NCBI GenBank assembly: GCA_964017065.1
Contig: OZ024787.1
Span: 14,436,453-14,500,452, forward strand
Origin: Haliclona indistincta
Lineage: Eukaryota > Porifera > Demospongiae > Haplosclerida > Chalinidae
DNA: 64,000 nucleotides
Reading direction: 5' to 3'
Positions 33,601 to 45,387 of the stretch are shown here, one piece after another; the stretch's first letter is position 1, and each line of letters opens with the position of its first letter. Position numbers and translations under genes: made by a program. The notes under the pieces were generated by a model that did no database searches, was not told where the DNA came from, and saw only the letters and a list, made by a program, of their open reading frames with translations.

Positions 33601-36600
33601 CTGACCTGGACCTCCCCACGCTGGAGAAGCTTGTTCGAGACTATTTTGCCCAGGGTCTAGCAAAGCGCACCACCTCATCCTACACATCCGCCCAGAAACG
33701 TTACTTTGCCTTCTGCCAAGCTTACCAAATCCATCCACTCCCGCTTTCCGAGCTCTCTACCTGCCTGTTTGCGGCATTCCTAGCCCATCAGGGCTTGAAG
33801 TCCCAATCAATATCAGTCTACCTGTCTGGCTTGAGACACCTACAAATATCGGCGGGCCTGGCAGCAACCCGGAGGGCAGACTGGCCGCGCCTACAGTATG
33901 TCTTGAAAGGGATTGCAAGGAGCCAGCCAGGCGCCATTCGCCGCCGCCTTCCCATCACCCCATCAATCATGGAACGAATCCGGGCCGCATGTCCGGTCGC
34001 CTTCCCTAATAATTTTGAGTGGCAGCTGTTATGGGCTGCCTGTTGCATGGCCTATTTCGGTTTTCTGAGGTCCGGCGAGCTGACAGTTCCTGACGCCACG
34101 ACGGCACCGGCTATCAGCGCTGCGGATGTGGCCACAGATTCGCACACTTGTCCCTCCTTTGTGAGGATTAGACTTCGCAAGGGCAAGACGGATCAGCTCG
34201 GCCGAGGCGTAGATATTTTCTTGGGCAAAACAGGAACCTCTCTCTGTCCAGTTAGGGCTGTGCTTTGTTTCCTGGCAATCCGTCCCAAGTCTGAGGGACC
34301 CCTCCTGGTGCACGCCGACGGTTCCCCCTTGCTCAGAGATCAGTTCGTGAGGATGGTGAAGAGGACTCTGCGGACAGCAAACATAGACGACGCGGACTAC
34401 TCAGGTCACAGCTTCCGCATCGGGGCAGCCACCGCCGCGGCAGCCGCAGGCATCCCGGCCCACTTCATAAAGATGCTTGGAAGATGGGAAAGCGAGGCGT
34501 ATCAGCTATACATCAAAACACCACGAGAGGCGCTGATGGGAATCTCTCAACTCTTGGCTCCTTGACGTCAGGGTTCACCCTCGGAGATCTGTTGGTTGGG
34601 TACTTGCCCGGAGTTTGCCATTGACAGGGTTTTTCCATTGAGTATTATTTATTTTGTTGTTGTTTTTTTTTGGTTGTATTGTTTGTTTGTTTTGTTTGTA
34701 GTCAGCATGTCACCTCCACTGTATAGGTTCATGTTTCAAATTTTTCTATCAATTCAACCGGGGGCATTGAGATGCTCACAATGGCGCACACGCAGCCCCG
34801 AGGTCCCGCTGAGACGGGCTCTGCCATCCAGGCTCCTCGATGCAATGGCGACTCGCTAGGTCACTGCTCAACCCGCATTTCCTTCCACAAGTTAGGTTGT
34901 GGGGACCAGAGGTACCAAAGAAAACAAGAATTAGACAAGAATCGGTCGGAGACCGGAGGGTTGGGTGAAATAGTATGGGACCTTGGCACCTGGACGCTCC
35001 GCCCCCAGAAACTCCTCCCTAGACCTGGGGGCGTCGCTGTCGGGGCGGGGCTAAAGGAGTGTCGACACGCCCATGCCATACCCCTTGACGTGTACAACGA
35101 CACGGGGTAGGCTCCGATCTGCCGCAGTGTCATTGGTAAGTTGGGAAGGTAAGCGGTTAATGGTTACTTAGAGAGTAGCTTTAAGTACGGTTAGCCGCAC
35201 CTCATACCATATCGGCTACAACGCATATAGTACCTTCAGCTAGACAGGAGGCCGCCGCCCCCTGGTTGTGGCGCATGCGCAGAACTGCAGTTAAGCACGC
35301 CGCACCAGTGCAGTTGCGACATAGAGAGCGAGAGGTCACCTCCGAACAGTACAGCTCGCTCTCTTGGTTTCTTTTTTTTTTTGTTATACCTTCATGTGAC
35401 GACTAGTAGTTTGTCTTCCACCGGGATTAGCCCGGTGTGATCGTGTTGGCACCTGGACGCTCCGCCCCCAGAAACTCCTCCCTAGACCTGGGGGCGTCGC
35501 TGTCGGGGCGGGGCTAAAGGAGTGTCGACACGCCCATGCCATACCCCTTGACGTGTACAACGACACGGGGTAGGCTCCGATCTGCCGCAGTGTCATTGGT
35601 AAGTTGGGAAGGTAAGCGGTTAAAAAAGCTTAAATATATGAAGTTACCTCAAGCCATAAAACTATTCATTTACCCACCATAAGAATTAATAATACTGATG
35701 TATAGCGGTAAAACATATTCGTGAGAGAATATTGTTACGAATGTGCGAGATAGAGCATTTCGTAAAAATAACATATCTACAAATCACAACAAATGACTGT
35801 CAACTAAAACAAGACATTCACAGATAAATTTCCATAATTTGCAAAATTCTCTCTCTCAAAAGTTTCCCGCTATACTTTATGAACAATCCCTCCCACCTCA
35901 TGTACTATATAACTACTACTAACCAGTAGGTGGAGTAATAGTGGTGGGCGTGGCAGTACTGGAGCTCACTCTGGAACGTTCTATATAATGAAAAGAATTT
36001 TGTATCATTAAAAAAATAATAATTATACAGCTGCAAATTAATACAATACACATTAACAGTGCATTAATGAACATATTTATGGACTGGTTCAAAACACCTC
36101 TTCTTATTCAACTATCATGATTGAGTTTCAATAACAACTACAGTATCTTATGTTCATTGACACAGCAAGCTACAATGTACACACCACAAAATACCCTAGA
36201 AAGCACAATACCTACAAACAGATAGTACTTGTAATGATAAGATAATAATAGTGAGCATTATCATAACAATTCATCACTTACCAAATTCTTCAAGATATTT
36301 GATTACTTCATCACATCTTGATACCCTATCTTTATCATAACCATTAGTTTTTCCAATTCTTTTTCCATCTCTCGCTCTATCAAGTGCAGTCTTACCACGC
36401 TGTATAACAGAACAACAGTGTGAGTCATGACACACAAGATAAATGAGTACAGGGTTAATAATACCACACACACACCATGTGCTACAGTTCATTATGTGAT
36501 GAGTCATGTATCATAGCATTGTCAACACACACACAAGCCAGGACAATGATAATGACCTAGCTCAATTTAATGTTACATGTTGTACCAAGAGAATGAATGC

Positions 36601-39600
36601 ACTGGACAATCTACAGACCACATGTAGTCAGTGATCACAATGACTGATACACAATGTATAGATCACATGTTAGTGACTACTATCGTAGATAGAATATTCG
36701 TAATCTGCTTTGCAAGAGATTTCGATTGATACTAAATTCATTAAATTCTGTCCAGAGAATAGCACAAAAATCGACAACTAAGATTCACCATACATTGTGT
36801 ATTGGAGTGAATTTACAAACCACAAACATTTTACAAGTCACATGACTGAATATTAATGCTTCCAACCTCCTCTGTTCAGACACTAAATGGGGAATATCAC
36901 GGTTTCTAAACCATGCCCACCATGATTAACAAATCCTAGAGCTGAAGAGATTTAGTTTTGTCTTTAGGAATCCATTATTGGACCACTATGAGACTCAGTG
37001 ACTACCTCCCATGCAGCGTACTGTACAGCACTTCATGCTACTTGATGGACGGAGCTGCCATCAAGAAGTATAAAATGCCGAAAATAATTTTCAAAAATCT
37101 AATTTCAACACACAGTTGCTGCACGAAAAATAAAATCAATTCAAATGATCTGATCTCAAGCAAAGACACATGAGAAAATTGAATCAAATTATTGTAGAGA
37201 CACACATTTGCTGTACAAATCAGTTCAAAAATAACCAGCGACAATATTCTCATAATTATTATGATAACTCATAAACTCATGTTAGTAGTTATAGTGAGAA
37301 TAGTGTTACAATATCTATTCATTATACTATAATTCACATCAGTTGAGCTGTGACCATACAACTACCAACAACACAACACTACCAGTTGATAATAACACTC
37401 ACTTTATCAAGCAGAGACGGATCTGCTCCTAGTTGAATGAGTAATTTGACAGTATCAAGATGTCCCTCAGAAGCAGCATCATGTAGTGGAGATTCACCAT
37501 CCTGTGGAAACAAAAGAGTACAAGTGTCAGACAAAGCAGTGATGTTTAGTACATGAACACTTTAAAAAGACAACCATCTGAAAATACAATTTTTGGTTGA
37601 TAGATCACAGAATGTTTCCAACCCACACATGATAATAAATGCTCACTTGTTACATCAGATCATTTCAATAATATTGACATGATCACATGCAATAGTACAT
37701 GTCTCAATACCTCACAATATTGTATGAATACCAACACACTTGTACCAAGGCACAAACCCTCTCATGAAGGATGGACCAGCTGTGCAATAAACCTGTCACA
37801 CACTGTTACATAATCATTAAGTCCATGTACTGATCAGCTATATACGTCAAGTTGATAAAGAGCTACACTGTAGGCATTGATAGTGAAATCGATCTGACTG
37901 GCTTTCTCCATCATCTGTCCACCATATATATACAGACACACATACGGACATGCAGTGAATTACATGACCCAATGGATACAGCTGAAAATATCACAATTAG
38001 TGGAGAGAATTACCAAAATATCTATTGAAGGCACAAGTATCAAGTGCCTACATCAGAGCATACCGTAAATCGGGAAATTTTTGATGTTAAATATTTTCGT
38101 GTGTAAGATCAACTACGAAAATAAAACACGAAAATTTTCATAACATGTGTGCCGAGTTTTGAGTTGTATGCTGGAAGAGCTCAAGAGCTGGCTGCAGCTG
38201 AAATACTGTCTGTCTGGAGTTGCTTTTACTGAGCCAGTAACAGTGCTACTTTGCTGTCAGGAACATCTCGCTGATCACCAGCGCCTGAACGTCTTGGTAA
38301 ACAAATGGGCAGGATTCATTCATTTAGCTGGCTCCTACACTCTTGTGTACACATGAATACAAGCATCATTACAGCTGTCAGCAGCAACAGTCATACAGTC
38401 TTGTCTAGAAGCTGTGCATATTACATGTAAGGGTTAATAAAATTTCGATTTAAAAGTATTTTCGTTAGGCAGGTCAACCCACGAAAATATTTAACACAAA
38501 CTTTTGTTACACGAAAATTTCCCGATTTACAGTAGTATTGTACATATCACATGATACAGCATACATACACTATAGTAACACTTGTACTCTGATCCATCAC
38601 AATCTCACAATGTAGACACACTTTGTATATACTCACATTATCAACTGAACTGACATCAGCTCCTCCCTCCACTAGCAGCTTCACTACTGCTGGATGACCA
38701 AAATAAGCACTCAAATGTAGTGGTGTGCTTCCATCCTATTGACAAACAAGTAAACACAACATGTTATGATCATGTACTATGAGTGTCTCAGTAACAATGA
38801 TCAACCAACAATAATCCACCATCCAGTACAAAACAATAGTAAACAAACCAGATTTACTGTTATCATCTTTGAATATTAAATCAAGTAAACTACAAATTCC
38901 ATAGATCATTTTAAAATGACAACTCTCGTGTGACATGAAATCATACTCAAACTAGCTAAGTACTGCAGGCATCAACAAGTGAAAACTAATGGTCAAACTT
39001 CAAGTCCACCTTATCTGTTGATTCACTAGTGCACAAGAGGATCTAGCTCACTATAGAAATGTTACCATAATGTACACGTACCTTATCACGAGCATCAATA
39101 ACTACATTTGGTTGTTGTAATAGTAGCTTTACCACATCTTCATGTCCTTGAACAGCACTGATGTGTAGAGGAGTTCGTTGGAGCTGAAACAAAACAATAA
39201 AACATTGTCAATGACAGACTCAGTTACAATATTATCCTATTATGAACCTCACACGCTCCAATCAAACAGTGTATGTACTGCTAGCCGGCTACCAATATTC
39301 TTATTATACAGTGACAATAATTTTAGGTTCACAAGACGTAACCTAATGACTAGTCTGTCTCAAGTGTAGAAGACATGCTCAGTACAGCAATAGCCTTATA
39401 TGGTATACTAGAGAAGCCACACCCACTGACAGTATACACTAACCCAGCCTACGACCAGTTCACCTGATTCCTACTGTTAACACACACAAGAACAGCTAGT
39501 GCTGGCGGCACAACACTACACTCAGTATCGACTCATTCTGCAGGTTATAATCACTTGATTTACATAAAATCATAGACGTGATCATGACGTTGAGAGATGA

Positions 39601-40487
39601 TACTATAAACCACTATTAGCAATATGGTACGACAGCACTAGAGAGAGATGCACACACACTCACAATAGACCAGTAGTGTCACTGTACTACTGCACTGTCT
39701 TGACTAACAAACACTTTCAACACTCCCTGGGAACAACAATCGTAGCAGGCTAGGTCGAGCCTCATACTCAGGCTCACCATGTGGTGTCGTAATGCTGCTA
39801 CTGAAAACCATTGTTGCCTTTTCTTGTTGCAGTGCAAGAATGACCACAAACACAAGATAACGTCTGTGACAATGATGCTGTAGACACCAATGTAACCACC
39901 ATTGGCTTCATGGTGGGTGTGACTTTAGACAAATCCACCAATCAGATCACTTTCTAGTAGCTACTGGTACAAGGCTGCATGCTATTGGGATTAGTGAGGG
40001 TGGTCTAGTGTATTAGAATACCAACATATGTACATGTACAAGTATTCATGTAAATCATGTGAATACAAGTACTGTACCAATAGTGATCAATACCACACTG
40101 TACAAAGATGAATGATCAGTTACTGACTGTGAGTGAGAACTGATGTAGTGTGGATTACACACCTGTTACTACATGACTCAACACAATCACACACAACTCA
40201 CATCATATCGACCAGTACTATGATAGTTGGGATCAGCTCCCAGTGACAAGAGCTCCTTCACTCTTGTCACTTTACCATCATAACATGCTTCCCAGAGGTC
40301 TTTATTCTGTGAACACAACATAACATCATGTATCAAACAATGACAGCTGCTACACTTACAAATAACACATAATCACAAATGAATGAAAAGTGTATTTCTG
40401 ATAACATGCTCTGTTTTGACTATTACTAGTTTGAGACTAAAATTATTAGTACTCATCACTCACCAATCGCTCCTGAGAATCAGCTAT
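21366..40487 (-). CDS. Gene B: ankyrin - Roc - COR - death domain protein, complete model
   Basis: Eleven exons: 40487-40464, 40306-40202, 39183-39082, 38735-38637, 37501-37403, 36399-36282, 35980-35924, 24108-22018, 21959-21900, 21839-21738, 21682-21366. The sum is 3174 nt (1057 residues) with agreeing phase at every junction. Residues 1-182 hold the N-terminal helix and about five ankyrin repeats (SPLHDAA, TPLHLSA, TPLHISA). A Ser/Thr linker follows, then the Roc P-loop GLPAAGKT at 231-238, the COR-like region to ~890, linkers, and a death domain at the C terminus. The layout resembles DAPK1 without its kinase, so a scaffold in cell-death or innate signalling is plausible but inferred. Oddities: codon 1 is ATA where gene A has ATG, with a stop just upstream and no other ATG nearby. 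The 11.8-kb intron before Roc holds a Ngaro element and a minisatellite. Confidence 0.8.
22018..24108 (-). CDS. Gene B large exon: Roc GTPase-like and COR-like domains
   Basis: A single 2091-nt exon between TTTTTGTTCAG and G|GTATAG; the open frame running a few codons further upstream is intron. It encodes Walker A GLPAAGKT, then ~150 residues on the switch II/Walker B motif IDSGGQPQFQ, the hallmark of Roc proteins. The base-specificity motif is degraded: FMATMRSLVSDEE stands where Roc proteins usually have GTHxD. The downstream part resembles COR: LLHHFTGSIRCYPD, then MVWTRGVFTMETLRKLWG and FFMPSAL. The protein is probably cytoplasmic. Binding is predicted, but guanine specificity is doubtful. 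It is nearly identical to 51408-49315. Confidence 0.85.
24109..25681. repeat. Intronic block duplicated at 51409-52480 and 54960-55165
   Basis: Intron sequence 5' of the gene B Roc exon. The part to ~25480 matches the gene C intron after 51408; 25470-25681 matches 54955-55165. In C the two parts are separated by 2.5 kb, including a large fold-back element. It also carries a short repeat also seen at 276-500, 36.7-36.9 kb and 61.97-62.2 kb (core TTCCAACCTCCTCTG or its complement). Confidence 0.75.
27929..28165. repeat. CCCTAAA-like run and GC-rich tandem repeat
   Basis: 27935-27962 holds AAACCCTAAA/AACCCTGAACC-type units. 27984-28165 holds about four copies of a ~52-bp unit containing CCTAAACCGGGCCTTCGGCC, which could form a GGGCCTTCGGCCC hairpin in each copy. 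Confidence 0.75.
28200..28330 (-). mobile_element. tRNA-derived SINE-like sequence
   Basis: The minus strand has an A-box TGGCGCAGCGG (28316-28306) and a perfect B-box GGTTCGATTCC (28272-28262) spaced as in a tRNA promoter, followed by an AT-rich, T-rich tail. The anticodon arm does not pair convincingly, so a functional tRNA is unlikely. Confidence 0.6.
29011..29229 (+). repeat. Ngaro A1 repeat (5' terminal)
   Basis: A 219-bp repeat starting TAATGGTTACTTAGAGAGTA and identical to A2. As the 5' end it should contain the promoter; no TATA box stands out. Confidence 0.9.
29262..31466 (+). CDS. Ngaro Gag-like protein, spliced
   Basis: Exons 29262-29424 and 30430-31466 (donor ACAG|GTGAGC, acceptor CACCCCTCAG) give 1200 nt, 399 residues, in consistent phase. 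The start MSDHEDEVPDP lies just after repeat A1. The N-terminal half is Pro/Ser/Ala-rich; the middle is helical (FKEFLGDNLALLQRLKELG). The C terminus holds two zinc-binding motifs: a CCCH-like CRRFNRGYCGSNSCKFVH and a CCHC knuckle CSNCFKSGHPATHC. A nucleic-acid-binding structural protein is expected. The 1005-bp intron holds ~160-bp repeats. Without splicing the exon 1 frame would end at about 29552. Confidence 0.75.
29856..30345. repeat. ~160-bp tandem repeat x3 in the gag intron
   Basis: Three copies, each with a CT-rich run, ATACCGGTATGGCTAT, GGCGATAGCATACT, and CTCGGTCCCCGCAGGGATCG. The CT-rich runs could act as polypyrimidine tracts. Confidence 0.8.
31467..31938. other. Ngaro inter-ORF region with possible splice acceptor
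   Basis: No long frame links gag and pol. A polypyrimidine tract ending CTCTCTCCACGCAG at about 31910 could be the acceptor of a spliced pol mRNA whose exon opens directly into the RT frame. The donor was not identified. Confidence 0.4.
31939..33660 (+). CDS. Ngaro reverse transcriptase - RNase H
   Basis: Open frame of 573 residues from the first ATG (MYRYTEDLLAMEQ). The frame is also open upstream to 31858, and a splice acceptor at ~31910 may matter. RT fingers/palm: RLIVDLSAPIG, catalytic Asp173 in KTDVKSAYRHVPV, PFGLRSAPKLFTAV, and the YLDD box at 238-241 (FVHYLDDFLLWG). RNase H: SDASGSWGCGAY (Asp), KELMPIVM (Glu), YCDNEAVV (Asp), and AADALSR near the C terminus. All expected acidic residues are present. 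It copies element RNA into DNA and degrades the RNA. The end overlaps the tyrosine-recombinase frame. Confidence 0.9.
   Translation: MYRYTEDLLAMEQISQGVGALATPVLECLPILESSPYLRSHPDQRFAAFLHRGLTSGFRIGFNRVSRLRSPPANFRSVTSNPHKVECYIALEVAAGRLLAAHPTTVRRNPIGLIPKSHQPGEFRLIVDLSAPIGFSVNDGISSSRCSLEYVTVDEVARLVARCGRGTLMAKTDVKSAYRHVPVHPDDQHLLGLEWNGTSYLDRALPFGLRSAPKLFTAVADGISWALHHEGIRNFVHYLDDFLLWGPADSQSCARNLQTTVDLCSRLGFPVAPQKTVGPSNVITFLGIELDSVAQEVRLPVEKLRRLRETLLRFERRRNASKHEMQVLIGILSHAATVVQPGRLFLRRLIDASKIPRLPFHRTRINAKCRSDLVWWLVFSQEWNGVELFPSLPAGPSIFSDASGSWGCGAYAEDTDHWFQFKWPQSWSERGIAAKELMPIVMCAAVWGMNWRGVRVMFYCDNEAVVTSLNDRSASETHLAHLLRCLFFIQAQFKFEFRAKHIAGKRNTAADALSRNKLSQFFSLRSQDKNPPQAQLPPPTRVPPALINLLSDNSLTWTSPRWRSLFETILPRV
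33520..34565 (+). CDS. Ngaro tyrosine recombinase
   Basis: The frame is open from at least 33489. A strong acceptor, TTTCTCTCCGTTCTCAG at 33519, suggests that a spliced mRNA starts this domain. The SAM-like core-binding domain begins LPTLEKLVRDYFAQGLAKRT, upstream of the first internal candidate start at 33795. Catalytic signature: Arg in GFLRSGELTV, Lys in RLRKGKTDQ, HSFRIGAATAA (His-x-x-Arg), GRWESEAYQLYI (Trp/His position and Tyr nucleophile). The set is complete, so it should integrate circular DNA at short homologies. It overlaps the RT-RNase H frame by about 140 nt. Confidence 0.88.
34566..34982. other. Ngaro 3' untranslated region
   Basis: Non-coding stretch between the recombinase stop and repeat B1, with a T-rich run at 34650-34700. 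No further gene. Confidence 0.5.
34983..35160 (+). repeat. Ngaro B1 repeat
   Basis: 178 bp, starting TTGGCACCTGGACGCTCCGC and ending GGTAAGCGGTTAA; identical to B2 and abutting A2 (3-bp TAA overlap). Confidence 0.9.
35158..35376 (+). repeat. Ngaro A2 repeat
   Basis: Internal copy of A1. It is followed by a T run and ~65 bp of unique sequence before B2. A B1-A2 junction of this kind lets the element recover its ends through a circular intermediate. Confidence 0.9.
35446..35623 (+). repeat. Ngaro B2 repeat (3' terminal)
   Basis: 178-bp copy of B1; it forms the 3' end. The flank AAAAGCTTAAATATATGAAG resumes the gene B intron and matches 60338 onward. Confidence 0.9.
38061..38534. mobile_element. 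MITE in gene B intron
   Basis: 474 bp with inverted ends TACCGTAAATCGGGAAATTT and AAATTTCCCGATTTACAGTA, plus inner inverted pieces (ATTTTCGTG...). It lies at the same position in gene C (63346-63812) and, split by K1/K2, in gene A. It still has the single TTAA used as target in A. Confidence 0.8.
40464..40487 (-). other. Gene B first exon with ATA in place of ATG
   Basis: The gene A exon reads ATG GCT AAT CCT CAG GAG; here it is ATA GCT GAT TCT CAG GAG, with an in-frame TAA a few codons upstream. The donor GTGAGT and all later exons are intact. Either initiation uses the ATA or an unseen upstream exon, or the gene is losing expression as this protein. Confidence 0.7.
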
Positions 40488-40661
40488 GATACTATTTTAA
40501 TTGAAAAGCCGAGGAAGAGATCGAGAATAGAGACGGGAAACGAGAGAAAACACTCCCACACGCGCACAGGTATGCGAAAATCACGTGATGTAACTTACTT
40601 GAGCCCCGCCTTAAATTCTTACTTAATGTTTAGCTCCGCCTTCGTCGTGCGACTAGTCGAC

Positions 40662-42316
<1,655 letters not shown>

Positions 42317-42863
42317 AGAAACAACCTCTATAACCAACAGCAGCAACATGCCTGCTTCTACCAGTACGCTGCCTATATACTGATAAGAGTGGTACAGTGC
42401 ATGAGTTGATGACAGCAATTAATCTATAGTTTGCACACCACTTTAAAGATACACTATAATAACAGTGCATGTATATAGTGTTTTGAGTTCAGTATGTTGA
42501 GTTCCATGTCATGATCATCATCTGATACTCACACTGATCATGATTTGTGAGTATATTATGAATCATTGATTGTATTAATTATATCTGAGTGTCGGCAGCA
42601 AAATTAGTTTGCTGTAACACCGATTCAAATTTTGCGTAATTATGAGCGTCAAATCTAAACTTTCAATACTTTACTCGCTTGCACTTTGTACACTTGTACA
42701 ATAATAATTAGAAATTAAATTTTAGTGACGAATTTTTATGAAAACAAATTAAAAACCTTTTTGCAAAAGTGCAGAATTCCTGCATACAAATAATATATAC
42801 TGTATGCACACAGTGCAATGGTTCATCATACATGTGTGTCTCTTCTGAAATACGTATACACAG

Positions 42864-43792
42864 GAAATATCATTCATAGAGCCATTCAGTCACTACTTCA
42901 AGGAGCCTCTAGGATACTCTATCCCATCTCTATCATATGGTACTGAATATTCTGAGGAGTCTCCCAAGTGTGTGTATCCTGGAGTGGACTATGTTCATTT
43001 CTATAACATGTTACAGTGTCCCAGGATAATAATGAACGTCACAGTAAGCACAGCAATCATATTGTTACATGAAGTGTCATCTCTTCCACTGCACAGGGCT
43101 TCGGACACTGTGATATACTGAATGAGATTAACTGGGAGAGTGAGTCAACGAATTTAAATTTAAATATCTTATTACAAGAAATTAAAAAGATTTCTATCGA
43201 AATCAAAAGGATGTAGTGATGAAGAAATCTACCACTGGTTCACAATGTAAACCAACAAGGAACAAGCATAGAATGGTAACACGATTGACTTGCTAACAGA
43301 CCATAGATCCCTACATCAGTGGCTGCTGTGGCCAGACTATAGCTAGTTAAGCTATTTACTGTTGACTGACACTTTGAATAGAATTCAGCTTGTGACAAAA
43401 TATTGATCTTATGTACAGCCACTGATGTAGGGATCTATGGTCTGTTAGCAAGTCAATCGTGTTACCATTCTATGCTTGTTCCTTGTTGGTTTACATTGTG
43501 AACCAGTGGTAGATTTCTTCATCACTACATCCTTTTGATTTCGATAGAAATCTTTTTAATTTCTTGTTTGTGTCCTTTTTTCTTTTTAGTGAAGTGCAGT
43601 TCAATATCATGCATGTACGGAGAAGTCTTTGTTTCCACCATTAGTTTAGTATTCCTGTTGTTGATGGCTTTTCTTAAATTTGTAACTAAAATTGTTAAGC
43701 TGTACGTATCGGGTCTGCCTAGTCGCCTACGCATGCATGCAGTGCATACGAGCCCCGCCCACACTTGTTGTAGACCTACACAGCGGTTATAA
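42864..43792 (+). CDS. Chlorophyllase-like alpha/beta-hydrolase, 3' exons
   Basis: Exons 42864-43043, 43097-43139 and 43590-43792 join in consistent phase. The first reads IPSLSYGTEYSEE and CVYPGVDYVHFYNMLQCPRI; the second GFGHCDILNEI. This order (GV-H/D-x-x-FY, then GH-x-D-x-L with the catalytic His) matches the C-terminal half of chlorophyllase-type hydrolases. The third exon is hydrophobic (VSTISLVFLLLMAFLKF) and ends TAA; such proteins end with a VVAFLK-like helix. The exon with the catalytic Ser (GHSRGG in the family) was not found upstream, so the gene may be incomplete or its 5' exons unrecognised. Substrate is unknown: chlorophyll hydrolysis is the plant role and not implied here. A fold-back MITE lies in the last intron. 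Confidence 0.6.
43174..43567. mobile_element. Fold-back MITE with 152-bp arms
   Basis: Arms 43174-43325 and 43416-43567 are essentially perfect reverse complements around a 90-bp loop. The inner arm end CCTACATCAGTGGCTG resembles the CCTACATCAGCGGCTTG of the element X arms. It sits within the intron 43140-43589 of the hydrolase gene without touching splice sites. Confidence 0.9.
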
Positions 43793-44295
43793 TTATCTGG
43801 CAAGTGCAGAATGGCGATCCTACACGAGCTTAACGTTCTTCGAAGACTCCAGACAAATGCCGGGTGTGTGTTCTCCGTGATAGTGATCCACACGGCGCAG
43901 CGATACTTTAGCTGCTTGGTCACGTGCGCTACCGTCACGTGCGTATTGCGCAATCACAATAAGGTTCCGGTTAGGTACAGGAGGAATGCCGCATACTTAA
44001 TATTCATAATACAGTTAACCACACCCACTTTGAATAAATATTGGTTATCTTTCCCGCGCGACCCGCGAAATCTAACCTCTGGTAGCTCGCAGCTGTACAG
44101 GCTTCTAGCGCTAGCTAGATCTAAGACCACAATGTCTGCCAGTCTTGGAAAGAAGATCAGCACGAGCCCTTAGCCAACAATGAATCAGACGCTGCCGGTA
44201 AGACCGATTGATCAGCTGCTGTTATTATAAATTATAATAAATAGGAATAAAACTGCTGGGTAGATGCACTGGTTACAGAATATTGTCGATTGAAA

Positions 44296-44541
44296 ATGTC
44301 TAACAAGGGAGAGAAGGCAACATCTTGTCGAGATTGCTTTGAGAGAGGTGTCTCCGTGAGTACTTGCCGCCTAACTCATGGTCATTGTGGTCGGGGAGTA
44401 CCTACTAGTTATGAAGCAATTGGGCTAGAGCTTGATGTTCTACAGTGTGTCAGTGATCTCCAAAGTGTTACTGTTTCTCACTCCAAAAACTGTGTGACAG
44501 GGTATGTGATTACTCAGAAAAGGCGTGGGAGGAATGGATGA
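44296..44541 (+). pseudogene. Left-arm copy of Y gene start
   Basis: Reads MSNKGEKATSCRDCFERG, later NCVTGY, before diverging beyond the duplicated arm. It is the truncated counterpart of the minus-strand version at 47383. Cys pairs suggest a small zinc-binding segment, but no family is recognised. Confidence 0.35.
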
Positions 44542-44994
44542 AAAAATTGCAAGTCAGAAAATTCATGTCGACTCTGTTATGGAACTTTTTCCGATAAGCA
44601 TGTGCCCATTATCTGCATGTGAGAAAGAAAATTTATATTAATAACTTTGACCGAGACTTTATAGTGCTGCACGTGTATAATATGCAGTTATACATTCAAC
44701 GTTTATTAACTGCTAGAAACTAAGCATAATAATGGATACTTCTTTAATCAATGATACAAACCATAGTAGCTACATGACGTATGCAATTTACATAACATTC
44801 TTACTTGATGACATGACATCCATTCAGAATTCATGTACACTTGAAGCTTTTTGTTTCCAACATACCAGGGTTGACTCTCAATGTCTCGCCATTTCTCATC
44901 CAACTAAAATGAACACAATAATATTATTTTATTATTGTGACACATAGTAATAATTATAATGTATAGACATGTAAAACAGAGTGGTACAATGTAC

Positions 44995-45112
44995 CTGTAG
45001 TTGCATATGCAATTACTGTAATTGCGTATCTCAGAACAGACTCGAGCTCCTTATCAGAATGTGAAACTTCATTAGCACCTTTGTTGACCCAACGTTCCCA
45101 TGCTTGTGCTCT
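44995..45112 (-). CDS. Possible exon near the Y transposase-like gene
   Basis: Between TTTCAG and G|GTACAT it reads RAQAWERWVNKGANEV and ELESVLRYAITVIAYATT. Splice borders are good. The next exon candidate (44903 leftward) meets a stop in the matching phase. It may be the tail of the interrupted transposase-like gene. Confidence 0.3.
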
Positions 45113-45225
45113 CTGAAAGTCGCAGAGCAATTGAAAACAGAACGGAAATAGACTCCCAATAGCACCTAGCTCGACACTACTTGAAGGCCTGGGTACGAGG
45201 CTATACTTTTATCTGTCATAAGGAA

Positions 45226-45387
45226 CTATGGAGACCAATTGCTATTCCACTCGTTTACAATCCGTAGACCCTCTGAGACAAGTATAGCTACAACCCTTCC
45301 ACCCCCAATAGATGTTTTCATAGTGGCAAAGAAGCAAGAGAAGCCATATTTGGTAGTACGATAGATGTTGTCCATCATAGTAATCAC
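45226..45387 (-). pseudogene. MULE/ZSWIM-type transposase-like fragment
   Basis: Reads MMDNIYRTTKYGFSCFFATM and GLRIVNEWN before TAG. The pattern D-x-x-YRTTKYG-x-x-CFF resembles the region around the first catalytic Asp in MULE-related SWIM-domain transposases of animals. It directly abuts the target duplication of the 45388-45928 element, whose other side joins the Y right arm, so that insertion disrupted it. Confidence 0.4.

Larger units (their letters stand above)
29011..35623 (+). mobile_element. Ngaro-type tyrosine-recombinase retrotransposon, apparently complete
   Basis: It has the split direct repeat structure A1 (29011-29229) - ORFs - B1 (34983-35160) - A2 (35158-35376) - B2 (35446-35623). 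A1/A2 are 219 bp and B1/B2 178 bp, each pair essentially identical. It encodes Gag, RT-RNase H and a tyrosine recombinase in the order known for Ngaro (DIRS order). No target duplication is apparent, as expected of recombinase-based insertion. The gene C intron preserves the empty site at about 60330-60345. It is far more GC-rich than its surroundings. Near-identical repeats and open frames suggest recent insertion. Confidence 0.92.
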
